From Kordia aestuariivivens (GTDB taxonomy: Bacteria > Bacteroidota > Bacteroidia > Flavobacteriales > Flavobacteriaceae): a stretch of 64,000 nucleotides of DNA. The notes below the pieces were generated by a model. It was not told where the DNA came from, did not search any database, and saw nothing but the letters and a program-made list of their open reading frames with translations. Positions 44,183-52,709 of this stretch are shown in pieces. The translations under genes were made by a program, and so were the position numbers. Where the stretch lies: assembly GCF_014397005.1 (NCBI RefSeq), contig NZ_JACGWS010000010.1, positions 124,001-188,000 on the forward strand, given 5' to 3'. Every line of letters begins with the position of its first letter. Within the stretch, counting starts at the first letter, position 1.

Positions 44183-44818
44183 TTAATTAGATGGTTTCAT
44201 TATAATTTCAGAAAGAATTAGTTTTGCTTTTTTAGCAATTTCTGACGAACTTTCAATAGTATGATCGCCGAGTAAATCTAAAAACTCTTCTGGTATTTCA
44301 TCCTTAGGATACGCCAAACTTCCAAAAATGTTTCGTTCATTAAGATAGCCATCTTTCCAATTAATAGCGCCTGAATAATCCCATTCCAAGCCAAAAAAGG
44401 CAAATGGTTGCTTGTTGTAAAATTCAAGTGCTTTCATTTGTGTGCCAATGGTAATGCCTTCTTTCGTTTTCCAATCAGTGTTTTTACCAGATAATCGTAT
44501 GTATTGAAGTTTGTTGTAGTGCAGCGAGTCATCTTCCCATACAAATTCAACTTGATTTTTTGAATCAGGAAATAACAAAGTGTTTTTATATTCGCCCATT
44601 CCTTCAGGATAATAACCAACGGATCTTTTTACATGTTTGCCATAAACCTTTTTAAGTGCTGCTTCCGAATCAAACGACAATAAACTATCTAGCGGATAAT
44701 CTATTTTTGAAACATCTTTTGTAACAACTTTCGTTTCTTTTGAAGCTTCTTTCTTTGGTTCATTTGAACAGCTATTCAATAGAAATAATATGAGTAAAAT
44801 GTGAATTGTTTTCTTCAT
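44183..44818 (-). CDS. Lipoprotein of unknown function
   Basis: 211 residues from the ATG at 44818, which yields the signal KKTIHILLILFLLNSC; the frame extends 17 codons further without meaning. Mature part begins with a Lys/Glu-rich stretch (SNEPKKEASKETKV), then a globular region (SFDSEAALKKVYGKHVKR, NQVEFVWEDDSLHYNKLQYI, FGLEWDYSGAINWKDG) that is beta-rich. No family recognised. Stands alone. Confidence 0.8.
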   Translation of the reverse strand: MKKTIHILLILFLLNSCSNEPKKEASKETKVVTKDVSKIDYPLDSLLSFDSEAALKKVYGKHVKRSVGYYPEGMGEYKNTLLFPDSKNQVEFVWEDDSLHYNKLQYIRLSGKNTDWKTKEGITIGTQMKALEFYNKQPFAFFGLEWDYSGAINWKDGYLNERNIFGSLAYPKDEIPEEFLDLLGDHTIESSSEIAKKAKLILSEIIMKPSN

Positions 44819-44927
44819 AAGTGTTTGATATACTCGATAAGAATTATTGCAAAGATACCATAAATACATTGTTTCCTATGATGATTCTAATATCTAAATA
44901 TGCCTAACAATCCAAGAAGCCGAAAAC

Positions 44928-45278
44928 TCAATTAAACCAAACGGCATAGCGCTTTCGACGCAATTCTAAGGCTAATATTTTTTCCATCTTCAAAGCTTGT
45001 AATCGCGTAGGGAATGGATCAATATGATTGTACAAACTTGGACGTAAATACAATCCATATTTTTGTACAATGTTAGAAGATAATTTGTGACCTTTCTGGT
45101 TTCGATAGCCCGTTTTGTGTTGCAGAAAACGTTCTTTCGGTGTTTTACTCGTCATGCCAACATACAAACATTCTAGTACGCCATTAAATTGCGGATTCGC
45201 CAAACGAAACTTTGTATTTTCTGTAAACACACGCTTGGAGAGTTCTATGACGTATACGCGGTATTCTGTTCTGGGCAT
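44928..45278 (-). CDS. GIY-YIG-like nuclease domain protein
   Basis: 116 residues, no signal peptide. RVYVIELS near the start and CLYVGMTSKTPKERFLQHKTG correspond to the GIY and YIG strands and the following Arg helix of GIY-YIG endonucleases, with a 30-residue insert between them and a basic C-terminus (RLQALKMEKILALELRRKR). The spacing is larger than in typical UvrC or homing-nuclease domains. Could be a stand-alone nuclease of repair or defence; not determinable. Confidence 0.7.
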   Translation of the reverse strand: MPRTEYRVYVIELSKRVFTENTKFRLANPQFNGVLECLYVGMTSKTPKERFLQHKTGYRNQKGHKLSSNIVQKYGLYLRPSLYNHIDPFPTRLQALKMEKILALELRRKRYAVWFN

Positions 45279-45439
45279 TTTTTTTTAGTATTGAGTATTG
45301 AGATTTTAGTATTGAGGTTTAAATCTAGTTAAAATAAATTGAATCGTCCAGCATCTCGATAGCTATGCTAGGTGTTTTCAATCAAAATGTATTTTAAATT
45401 CAATAATGCTCGATGTGACACAGTCTAATTTATTTATCT

Positions 45440-45539
45440 AGCAATCCAAGAGATTCCCGCCTACGAGGGAACGAGTCCAAGAGCAAAGCGATACCAAAAG
45501 CGAAGTGTGACTAATATTCTAGAGCGAAGCGAGTCCAAC
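45440..45539. repeat. Degenerate GCGAAGCGAGTCC repeat block after the M20 gene
   Basis: Units AGATTCCCGCCTACGAGGGA, AGCAAAGCGATACC, AGCGAAGTGTGAC and AGCGAAGCGAGTCC, ending directly at the M20 stop. Confidence 0.7.
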
Positions 45540-47054
45540 CTACAATTTCATCGACAAAATAGCCAAACACATCTTAATACCTTGCGAAATATTGCCAATA
45601 CGAATATTCTCGTTCGGATTGTGCTGATTATTGTCCATATTCACCATCGGAACAATGATTGCAGGAATGTTCAACACTTGTATGGCTGGCGTAATCGGAA
45701 CGGTTCCGCCCATCGTGCGAATTAAGATGGGTTTCTCATCAAATTCATTTTCTAGCGTTTCTCGCAGCGTAGTTCCAATCAATGAATTAATATCAGTTCT
45801 GAATGCATTAATGCCCGGATTCATCGTCAATTTTGCAATCTTAGGATGTTTCAAGCGTTCTGCGTCAGTCGGATCGCGGTCTAAAACCAAATATCCTTGC
45901 GCTTCAATGTGTTTTTTAATCTTTTCTAATTGTGTTGCACCATCAGTTTCTCTCACCAAACGTACATCGATATAAGCAGTTATAATTTCTGGAATGATGG
46001 TTTTTAAGCCAGGACCTTTCCAAGAAGTTTCAATGTGACGCACATTTAACGAAGGATATTGTAAGGATTCCTGATAGTTCTTTCCAACATTATCTGCTTT
46101 TGCAATTCCCAAACCAGTTCTAATAACTTCATTATCATCGGGCACTTGCGCGAGTAGTTTTTGTGTTTCAGCGTCCAATTCAATTCCATCATAAAAATTG
46201 TCAATAACAACTTTTCCAGTATCATCTTTCATGCTTGCCAACAGATGTGACATGCGAAATACAGGATTTGGCGCATAGTTTCCGTAATGTCCGCTGTGTT
46301 GTGGTAATTTTGCACCATAAATGCTAATATTACACGTAGCAACTCCTCTGCAACCAAACGTCAACGTTGGTTTATTGGTTGGATGTGCCGGACCGTCCAT
46401 AATAATTAGATAATCGGCTGCATAGCGTTTTTTATAGGTTTCTAATGTGCTTAAAAAACCTTCCGATCGGGTTTCTTCTTGTAAATCGAGAATAATTTTA
46501 ATGTTATACGATAGCTTTTGTTGTTGCTTTTGTAACAATTCCAAGGCGGAAAGCATCATGATAATTGGTGCTTTGTCATCTGCGGCAGCGCGACCAAATA
46601 CACGCCAATCTGGATTGATATGCGTTTTGATTCGTGACCAATTGATAATTTGCCAATTGCCTTCTGCATCTTGTTCTTTCAACACTGGACGAAACGGATC
46701 TTTTTGATTCCACTTGGCAGGATTCACGGCTTGACCATCTAAATGCAGGTAAAATAAGATTGTTTTCGCTTTCGGATCAACTTCTTTTTCTGCTAGAAAT
46801 ACAGGCAAGGTTGAAGTTTTAAGAATCGAAACGTTGAAATTGAGTTTTTCAAATTCTGTAGTTACCCAGTCCACATTCTTCATCATGTTTTCTTCGTCCG
46901 AAGCTACATTTGGAATGCTCACCAATTCACGATGTTTTTTGAGAATATCAGGAAGTTTATCTTGAATCTTTGTGTCCCAATTTATTTGTGCATGTGTGGC
47001 AATGCTAAACAAGCAAAGTATGACGGTAATTGTATATAGTTGGATTTTTTTCAT
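45540..47054 (-). CDS. M20 family metallopeptidase, exported
   Basis: 504 residues. Signal peptide MKKIQLYTITVILCLFSIA...THAQ. Metal-ligand motifs of the M20 clan: LHLDGQ (His and Asp pair), RAAADDKAP (bridging Asp), LQEETRSEG (catalytic Glu and metal Glu), IMDGPAHP (Asp), and DNNQHNPNENIRIG (C-terminal His). A dimerisation domain of about 120 residues (HSGHYGNYAPNPVFR) sits between. Likely a dipeptidase or carboxypeptidase for imported or periplasmic peptides. Confidence 0.93.
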   Translation of the reverse strand: MKKIQLYTITVILCLFSIATHAQINWDTKIQDKLPDILKKHRELVSIPNVASDEENMMKNVDWVTTEFEKLNFNVSILKTSTLPVFLAEKEVDPKAKTILFYLHLDGQAVNPAKWNQKDPFRPVLKEQDAEGNWQIINWSRIKTHINPDWRVFGRAAADDKAPIIMMLSALELLQKQQQKLSYNIKIILDLQEETRSEGFLSTLETYKKRYAADYLIIMDGPAHPTNKPTLTFGCRGVATCNISIYGAKLPQHSGHYGNYAPNPVFRMSHLLASMKDDTGKVVIDNFYDGIELDAETQKLLAQVPDDNEVIRTGLGIAKADNVGKNYQESLQYPSLNVRHIETSWKGPGLKTIIPEIITAYIDVRLVRETDGATQLEKIKKHIEAQGYLVLDRDPTDAERLKHPKIAKLTMNPGINAFRTDINSLIGTTLRETLENEFDEKPILIRTMGGTVPITPAIQVLNIPAIIVPMVNMDNNQHNPNENIRIGNISQGIKMCLAILSMKL

Positions 47055-47088
47055 GATTTGACACGCATTTTAATATATTTACACATAA

Positions 47089-47784
47089 CTATAAATTGTA
47101 ATATTTCACAATCTCCCATTCGTACATCGCTTTGAATTCGGAAAGCGGTTTGGCTTTTTTATCAAATTTAATGACCGTTACTTTTTCTTTTTTTAATTCT
47201 TCTTCTTCATTAGAAATATTACCTTCTGTAATCGTAATTTCGTTTTTACTAAAGTCGAACACAGAATTACGAGTATCACCAGAAGCTGCATGAACACTAT
47301 TACTTTCCGCGCTTACGATATTAAATAAATCTTTCTGATATTCAAATATGTAAGCTGTTTGAGAACGCGTATATTCTTGATGAATAGTAAGTTGATTGTT
47401 TTCTATTCTTATATCTGGTTCAATTTGTGATGCCATGCCGCCTTCATCCGATCGTGGAATGAATTCATTGTTTTGAATGTGTACCGTATATACATCGTTT
47501 TTACAAAGTAAGACTAAAATGATTCGCGCTTTACTTAACGATGTTGGACAATCAGCACAACGGATTTCTACAAAATCTTCTTTGGATTCTATCACAATAA
47601 CTACATCATCTATCGTGTCATTAGTTAGATCGCCCGTAGCTTTGGTAAGAAGTTTCCAATTTGGATTGCTTTCAATGGCATCTAATTGTTGTCCCACAAA
47701 ATCAGGATAGGGCGTGGGTTTGTCTTGTGCAAACGAAACAACTGTACTCAATACAAAGATGAATAGGAGAAGGTGTTTTTTCAT
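47089..47784 (-). CDS. Exported FG-GAP-like protein of unknown function
   Basis: 231 residues from the ATG at 47784, which gives a signal peptide ending SFAQ; the longer frame adds 17 meaningless codons. ATGDLTNDTIDDVVIVIES is an FG-GAP/VCBS-like calcium-loop segment. It then has CADCP, LLCKNDVYTVHIQNNEF and a charged C-terminal part (NEEEELKKEKVTVIKFD). Located just upstream of the M20 gene's start (34 bp), possibly in one unit. No named family. Confidence 0.75.
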   Translation of the reverse strand: MKKHLLLFIFVLSTVVSFAQDKPTPYPDFVGQQLDAIESNPNWKLLTKATGDLTNDTIDDVVIVIESKEDFVEIRCADCPTSLSKARIILVLLCKNDVYTVHIQNNEFIPRSDEGGMASQIEPDIRIENNQLTIHQEYTRSQTAYIFEYQKDLFNIVSAESNSVHAASGDTRNSVFDFSKNEITITEGNISNEEEELKKEKVTVIKFDKKAKPLSEFKAMYEWEIVKYYNL

Positions 47785-47853
47785 AATTAATGTATAATGA
47801 GATTTGATTAAAATATTTTTTTTGCCAAAAGCCAAAAGCCAAAAGCCAAAACG

Positions 47854-48237
47854 CTACAACACATACTTCTGAAAAATATCTTCCAGTTCTGTTGTAGGAT
47901 CATGACATAAACCTGAATGTGTTGGCGAACATAAAATCATGGTGCTTTTGGAAGCTGCCAACCATCGGAAACGGTCCGAAACTTCGAGTGCTCCAATTTC
48001 GCCACCATGCGGAGCGCCTTTACAAATAGATTCCCAAGCTTTTAAATATTCTGTTAATTCATCAAGTGTAATTTCACATGAAAATGCAGCTAGTTTTTTT
48101 GGATCAATGTGATATTTTATATCTAAAAATTTTTTACGTTTCGAAAATAGGAGCACACCAATATTGAAGAACTCTTCACGTTCTACCTTGGGCATCAATC
48201 GAATGATGGCGTATTCAAATGTAACTTTATCTTGCAT
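47854..48237 (-). CDS. DUF3037 protein
   Basis: 127 residues, cytoplasmic. Opening FEYAIIRLMPKVEREEFFNI, GVLLFSKRKKFLDIKY and C-terminal PTHSGLCHDPTTELEDIF identify DUF3037. It overlaps the upstream HipA-like gene by 11 bp, an arrangement I recall as recurrent in other bacteria, suggesting a functional pair. Function unknown. Confidence 0.9.
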   Translation of the reverse strand: MQDKVTFEYAIIRLMPKVEREEFFNIGVLLFSKRKKFLDIKYHIDPKKLAAFSCEITLDELTEYLKAWESICKGAPHGGEIGALEVSDRFRWLAASKSTMILCSPTHSGLCHDPTTELEDIFQKYVL

Positions 48238-49006
48238 CTTCCGCTTCTTTTACGAGTGAATCAATCATTGCTAGTTTTGCAAGCAGATATTTAATGTATG
48301 CAGCTCTCATTTCGTCAGGTGTCAACGCATCAGATTCGTGTTGTAACCAATCTTCAGGAATAGTGTTCACAATTTCTTCAATCTTATCTTTTGTGAGTAT
48401 CGATAAAAAATCTTTTGCAACGTCTGCTAATTGTGTAGCTTTCGCTAATAACACATGATTTTTGACGAGAGGAAACGTTTTTGTCAAATGATTCTCCCAC
48501 GTTGTCCAATTGTGATGAAAATAAAAACTTGCGCCGTTATCAATTACCCACAATTCTTTATTCCAGTGGAGTAAATTGGTGTTTTTTACCGTACGATCAA
48601 TGTTGCTGATGATACTATCTAACAACACAACTTTAGAAGCCGTTAGCGCATCTACGGAAGTAACTAATGGATCAAACGTAATGGCACTTGATAAAAAATG
48701 CAATCCCAAATTTAAACCCACACTAAACTTCAATAAATCTTGAATTTCTTCGTCAGGTTCGGTTTTGCTGAATGAATCGTCTAAATTCATAAAGACCAAT
48801 TCCGGAATTTTTAATCCTATAGCGCGTGCTAATTCGCCACCAATCAGTTCGGCAATTAACGCTTTCTTTCCTTGTCCTGCGCCTCTAAATTTTAATACAT
48901 AGAGAAAGTCATCGTCTGCTTTTACAATGGCTGGAAGTGAACCGCCTTCACGCAACGGTTTTATGTATTGAACCACATTTACGGTTCGGATATCAATGGT
49001 TTTCAT
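48227..49006 (-). CDS. HipA-like kinase-fold protein
   Basis: 259 residues, no HTH. The N-lobe has a nucleotide-binding segment (YVLKFRGAGQGKKALIAELI) with Lys in LKF and GGELARAIGLKIPELVFMNL; the catalytic loop is SNIDRTVKNTNLL (Asp and Asn) and the metal-binding segment LWVIDNGASFYF. This is the HipA-family core without the usual HipB-type partner. HipA kinases phosphorylate a tRNA synthetase and cause growth arrest; the substrate here is not known. Its start lies 11 bp into the reading of the DUF3037 partner's region. Confidence 0.85.
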   Translation of the reverse strand: MKTIDIRTVNVVQYIKPLREGGSLPAIVKADDDFLYVLKFRGAGQGKKALIAELIGGELARAIGLKIPELVFMNLDDSFSKTEPDEEIQDLLKFSVGLNLGLHFLSSAITFDPLVTSVDALTASKVVLLDSIISNIDRTVKNTNLLHWNKELWVIDNGASFYFHHNWTTWENHLTKTFPLVKNHVLLAKATQLADVAKDFLSILTKDKIEEIVNTIPEDWLQHESDALTPDEMRAAYIKYLLAKLAMIDSLVKEAEDAR

Positions 49007-49116
49007 TCCTGCTAAGATAGAAAAAGAAACCTATTCGTACTGCTGTGAAATAATATTCGTTTCGCTAAAAATGTATATGTGGTACTTAGTGGATAATTTT
49101 CTATATTTGAAGCCTT

Positions 49117-49377
49117 ATGAAAAAAGTCTTTGGATATATATTTTTAGTGATCGGTATTTTTATAAGCTTAGGATTGTTGAGTAGCTTACCAAAATCACTT
49201 AAAGAAATTTTCGGCAAGTCCCAAACCGGGATAGCTAACGATACTGCCTATATAGCAGGTTTTATATGTGGGATACTTTTCTTGGCTGTAATAGCCTTTC
49301 TTTTAATCAGATTTGGTTTAAAATGGATTTCAAGAAAGCCAGTGATACGCGAAGTAGATGATATTGGACGCAAATAA
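49117..49377 (+). CDS. Small two-TM membrane protein
   Basis: 86 residues: two hydrophobic helices (KVFGYIFLVIGIFISLGLLS, IAGFICGILFLAVIAFLLI) linked by a short loop, and a charged cytoplasmic tail (KWISRKPVIREVDDIGRK). No family recognised. Nearly convergent with the DUF6090 gene, 8 bp apart. Confidence 0.75.
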   Translation: MKKVFGYIFLVIGIFISLGLLSSLPKSLKEIFGKSQTGIANDTAYIAGFICGILFLAVIAFLLIRFGLKWISRKPVIREVDDIGRK

Positions 49378-49384
49378 CGTTTGA

Positions 49385-50101
49385 CTATTCTTTCACCTTC
49401 GAAAGTCGTATAATTTCTTTCATATAGTGTTCAATGCTATTTTCGCCTTTAATGGAGTTCACAATATTTTTATTAAAATGTTGCTTACGAACGAGCATAT
49501 TGATAAAGATAGGATCTTGAATCAATTGTAAATTTTCTTCACTGTTCATTTTTAAAAAATTCCCATGATTGATCACATAGGGTTCTATTGTGTTTGACCA
49601 TAAATTGATGTCAATTTCCACGTATCCAGTATAATTTGTCAATACATCTTTCCACGAAACCAAATGCCTTCGGAGTGAATCATTTCGAATCAAATTAAAA
49701 TCTCCTGAACTAATCAACGATTCCACAACGCCATTGGAAGGATGATACGAATAGCCACCAAACATGCCTTGTACATATTTATAGACAGAATCTCTCGATT
49801 GTGGAATGTGCATTTTCGGAAGATTTCTAAATACAATATTTCCACTATTAAACGTGTTGAATTGGTATTGCTTTACAGGATAAAAATCAGCTAAATTCTT
49901 TGAAAACTCCCTGTGGAGCTCACCTAAAATAGCTTTCTCTTTAATACGATCTTTTCGTCCTTCATTCCATGTATTCACTTGCAAGGCTAACAAAATCCCG
50001 ATCATCACTAAAATAATTTCGCCGAGCGCATACTTTACATACTTTCGGATATTATTCTCCTTCAAACTTTTATCACGTTTCTTTCTAAACAAATTGAGCA
50101 T
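49385..50101 (-). CDS. DUF6090 family protein
   Basis: 238 residues. Basic N-terminus (FRKKRDKSLKEN), then KYALGEIILVMIGILLALQV and NTWNEGRKDRIKE, the conserved opening of DUF6090 with a single TM helix. The remaining extracytoplasmic part is helical (LGELHREFSKNLADF, GVVESLISSGDFNLIRNDSL). Abundant in Flavobacteriaceae, function unknown. Confidence 0.9.
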   Translation of the reverse strand: MLNLFRKKRDKSLKENNIRKYVKYALGEIILVMIGILLALQVNTWNEGRKDRIKEKAILGELHREFSKNLADFYPVKQYQFNTFNSGNIVFRNLPKMHIPQSRDSVYKYVQGMFGGYSYHPSNGVVESLISSGDFNLIRNDSLRRHLVSWKDVLTNYTGYVEIDINLWSNTIEPYVINHGNFLKMNSEENLQLIQDPIFINMLVRKQHFNKNIVNSIKGENSIEHYMKEIIRLSKVKE

Positions 50102-50393
50102 ACACGAGTAGTTTTTACAAGTACTACGAATATATAAAAATTACAGCGGAGTCGGATACTTATAATTTTGTATCCCTAAGTAAGCCCAATACTTCGACTC
50201 CGCTCGCATAAAAAAATCTAATATTCCAAGTATTCCAAGTAAGTCCAACAAGTCTAAGTAAGTCTAAGAAAGTCCAAATAAGTCTAAAAATACAAACAGT
50301 CTAATTAACAATCAACTAAAGAAGTGTTACATTTACACAACGATTTACAAATCAATAAAAATCTACGTAATTTCACAATCTAAAACTTACAGC
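50102..50393. other. Intergenic region with TCCAAGTAAGTC repeats
   Basis: Includes REP-like CTTCGACTCCGCTCGCAT (about 50191) and repeated AGTCTAAGTAAGTC/TCCAAGTAT units (50219-50296). Holds the putative promoter of the TonB receptor; no gene. Confidence 0.6.
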
Positions 50394-52691
50394 TTGCCAA
50401 CACAATTGAAACAAACCATTCTCTTTTTCTTATTATTTTTAGGTGCTTCTACGGCTGTCATGGCACAGTATATTCTTGAAGGAACTGTCATTGATCAATC
50501 CACCAACGTTCCGTTGGAAAATGCAACAATTACAGATTTCGATACCAAAAAGAGCGTGCAATCTGATGCGAAAGGAAAATTTTCAATACCTACCAAAACA
50601 ATTTATGCTCGACTAATCATTTCCCATGAAGGTTATTACACATATACATTACTAAACGCAGCTAAAGAAAACATCATCATTGCTATGTATGCAACTTCAA
50701 ATGCGCTAGACGAAGTTGTCATTAACGGAATCACGATCAATCAAAAACTAAAACAAGCTACGGAAGCTATAAGCATTGTCACACAAAGTGAAATTAATAG
50801 TGAAAACACCGTACAATTAGCACCTATATTAAATAGAGTTCCCGGCGTATACATGCAAAGTGGTACGTTGAGTACAAACCGAATTACCATCAGAGGAATT
50901 GGCGCAAGAAGTCCGTTTAGTACAGCTAACATTCGTGCGTATTATGCAGACATCCCACTAACAGACGGAAATGGCGAATCGGCAATTGAAGATTTAGAAT
51001 TAGCTTCAATTTCACGCATGGAAATTCACAAAGGACCTTCATCGAGCAGTTACGGTGTTGGTTTGGGCGGAACCATTCTTTTATATCCTGAATATGCTTC
51101 TTTTAATGCGTCAAGCGCGAATGTATACAGCACGGTTGGAAGTTTTGGACTCTTCAGAACCGTTGCCAAAGTCTCGCATGGAGGCGAAAATGCAAATGTA
51201 AACGTTATTTACAGCAACACACATTCCGATGGATATCGTGACAATAATTCGCTTGACAAAGCAACAGGAGCCATAACGTCTAATTGGTTTATAAATGATG
51301 CCAATGAACTCACGTTTATCGGAAACTACACAAGTCTCAAAGCATTTATCCCAAGTTCGTTGAATCGTGAAGATTACGAGAATTCACCACGAAATGCAGC
51401 AACCTTCTGGAAGAATGCACGCGGTTTTGAAGATTTCAAAAAAACCTTGTTTGGAATCAATTGGAAACATGATTACAACGAAACCTACACACAAAAAACG
51501 AGCGTATTTACAAGTTTTAATAACAACTACGAACCGCGACCTTTTAATATTCTCGAAGAAAAAGCGACAACGTTTGGTGTACGAACACGTTTATTAGCCA
51601 CAAAATTATATTCAGACAGTTCCCTAAAATGGTCGGTTGGTGGCGAATTGTTCTTTAATAACTACAACGGAAAACAGTTTGACAATCTCTATCAAGATTT
51701 CCCTGATGGAACAGGAAGTGTAGCGGGCGATATCCTATCAAACATCAACGAAAACAGAAACTATTTCAATCTGTTCGCGGAAGCAATTTACACACGAAAA
51801 AAACTATCTATCAGTCTTGGATTGCATTTGAATCAAACAAAATATACGGTTGACGATCAAATCAATACTTCAGAAGGCGAACAAGACTATACGTTTGACG
51901 CGATTATTTCTCCAAAATTAGGTGTCAACTATGAAGTTTCAAGCAATTTCAATCTCTTTGGAAGCATTGCGCATGGTTTTTCAACACCAACTACGGAAGA
52001 GACCTTATTGCCCGATGGCGTTTTCAATCCAGACATCAAAGCAGAACGCGGCTGGAATTTTGAAATCGGTTCCCGATTCAACACGACAAATAGAAAATTA
52101 TCAGGTTCAGTTTCCGTCTACACCATGGCTGTCAGTGATTTATTGGTCAATCGCAGAACTGCAACCGATCAGAATATCACGCTAAACGCAGGAAAGACAA
52201 CGCACAACGGAGTAGAAGCGGCAATTCGGTATGAAGTCTTAAAAAACAAACATTTCGAGCTGAATTCATACATAAATGCAAGCGTAAATGATTTCAAGTT
52301 CAAAGAATTTACGGAAACCAACGCAAACTTTTCTGGTAATGACCTAACTGGAGTTCCAAAATCTGTTGTAAATTTAGGAATTGAAATAACAAACTATAAA
52401 GGTTTCTATGGACGACTCGATTTTCAAGCCGTTGGCAAAATGCCCGCAAATGATGAAAACACCGTATATAGTGATGCTTTTGAATTGTTAAATGGTAAAA
52501 TAGGCTATCAGAATACCATTGGAACAAAATTTAGATATGACCTATCAATAGGCGCAAACAATATATTTGATACCGCATACACATCACAATTACAAGTAAA
52601 TGCATTTGGAAATGATACGTCAGCGCGTTATTTTTATCCAGGACTTCCGTTCAATATGTATGGCGGAATTCAATTAAATTATAGATTTTAA
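50394..52691 (+). CDS. TonB-dependent receptor
   Basis: 765 residues from a TTG start; no ATG in frame gives a signal peptide (QTILFFLLFLGASTAVMAQ). After the signal comes a carboxypeptidase-D-like domain (LEGTVIDQSTNVPLENATIT), the plug (LNRVPGVYMQSGTLSTNRIT, GPSSSSYGVGLGGTILLYPE) and a beta barrel ending in the aromatic NMYGGIQLNYRF. Transports a substrate across the outer membrane using TonB energy; substrate unknown. It lies 18 bp before a periplasmic/lipoprotein sugar dehydrogenase, suggesting a joint role. TonB/ExbBD not in window. Confidence 0.9.
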   Translation: MPTQLKQTILFFLLFLGASTAVMAQYILEGTVIDQSTNVPLENATITDFDTKKSVQSDAKGKFSIPTKTIYARLIISHEGYYTYTLLNAAKENIIIAMYATSNALDEVVINGITINQKLKQATEAISIVTQSEINSENTVQLAPILNRVPGVYMQSGTLSTNRITIRGIGARSPFSTANIRAYYADIPLTDGNGESAIEDLELASISRMEIHKGPSSSSYGVGLGGTILLYPEYASFNASSANVYSTVGSFGLFRTVAKVSHGGENANVNVIYSNTHSDGYRDNNSLDKATGAITSNWFINDANELTFIGNYTSLKAFIPSSLNREDYENSPRNAATFWKNARGFEDFKKTLFGINWKHDYNETYTQKTSVFTSFNNNYEPRPFNILEEKATTFGVRTRLLATKLYSDSSLKWSVGGELFFNNYNGKQFDNLYQDFPDGTGSVAGDILSNINENRNYFNLFAEAIYTRKKLSISLGLHLNQTKYTVDDQINTSEGEQDYTFDAIISPKLGVNYEVSSNFNLFGSIAHGFSTPTTEETLLPDGVFNPDIKAERGWNFEIGSRFNTTNRKLSGSVSVYTMAVSDLLVNRRTATDQNITLNAGKTTHNGVEAAIRYEVLKNKHFELNSYINASVNDFKFKEFTETNANFSGNDLTGVPKSVVNLGIEITNYKGFYGRLDFQAVGKMPANDENTVYSDAFELLNGKIGYQNTIGTKFRYDLSIGANNIFDTAYTSQLQVNAFGNDTSARYFYPGLPFNMYGGIQLNYRF

Positions 52692-52709
52692 AATTTTAAT
52701 ATACACACC

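Noticed and set aside
50219-50296. Repeated TCCAAG/AGTCTAAG units considered as regulator binding sites
   Set aside because: Units are irregular, unspaced and also found in other gaps, so a degenerate repeat is more likely.
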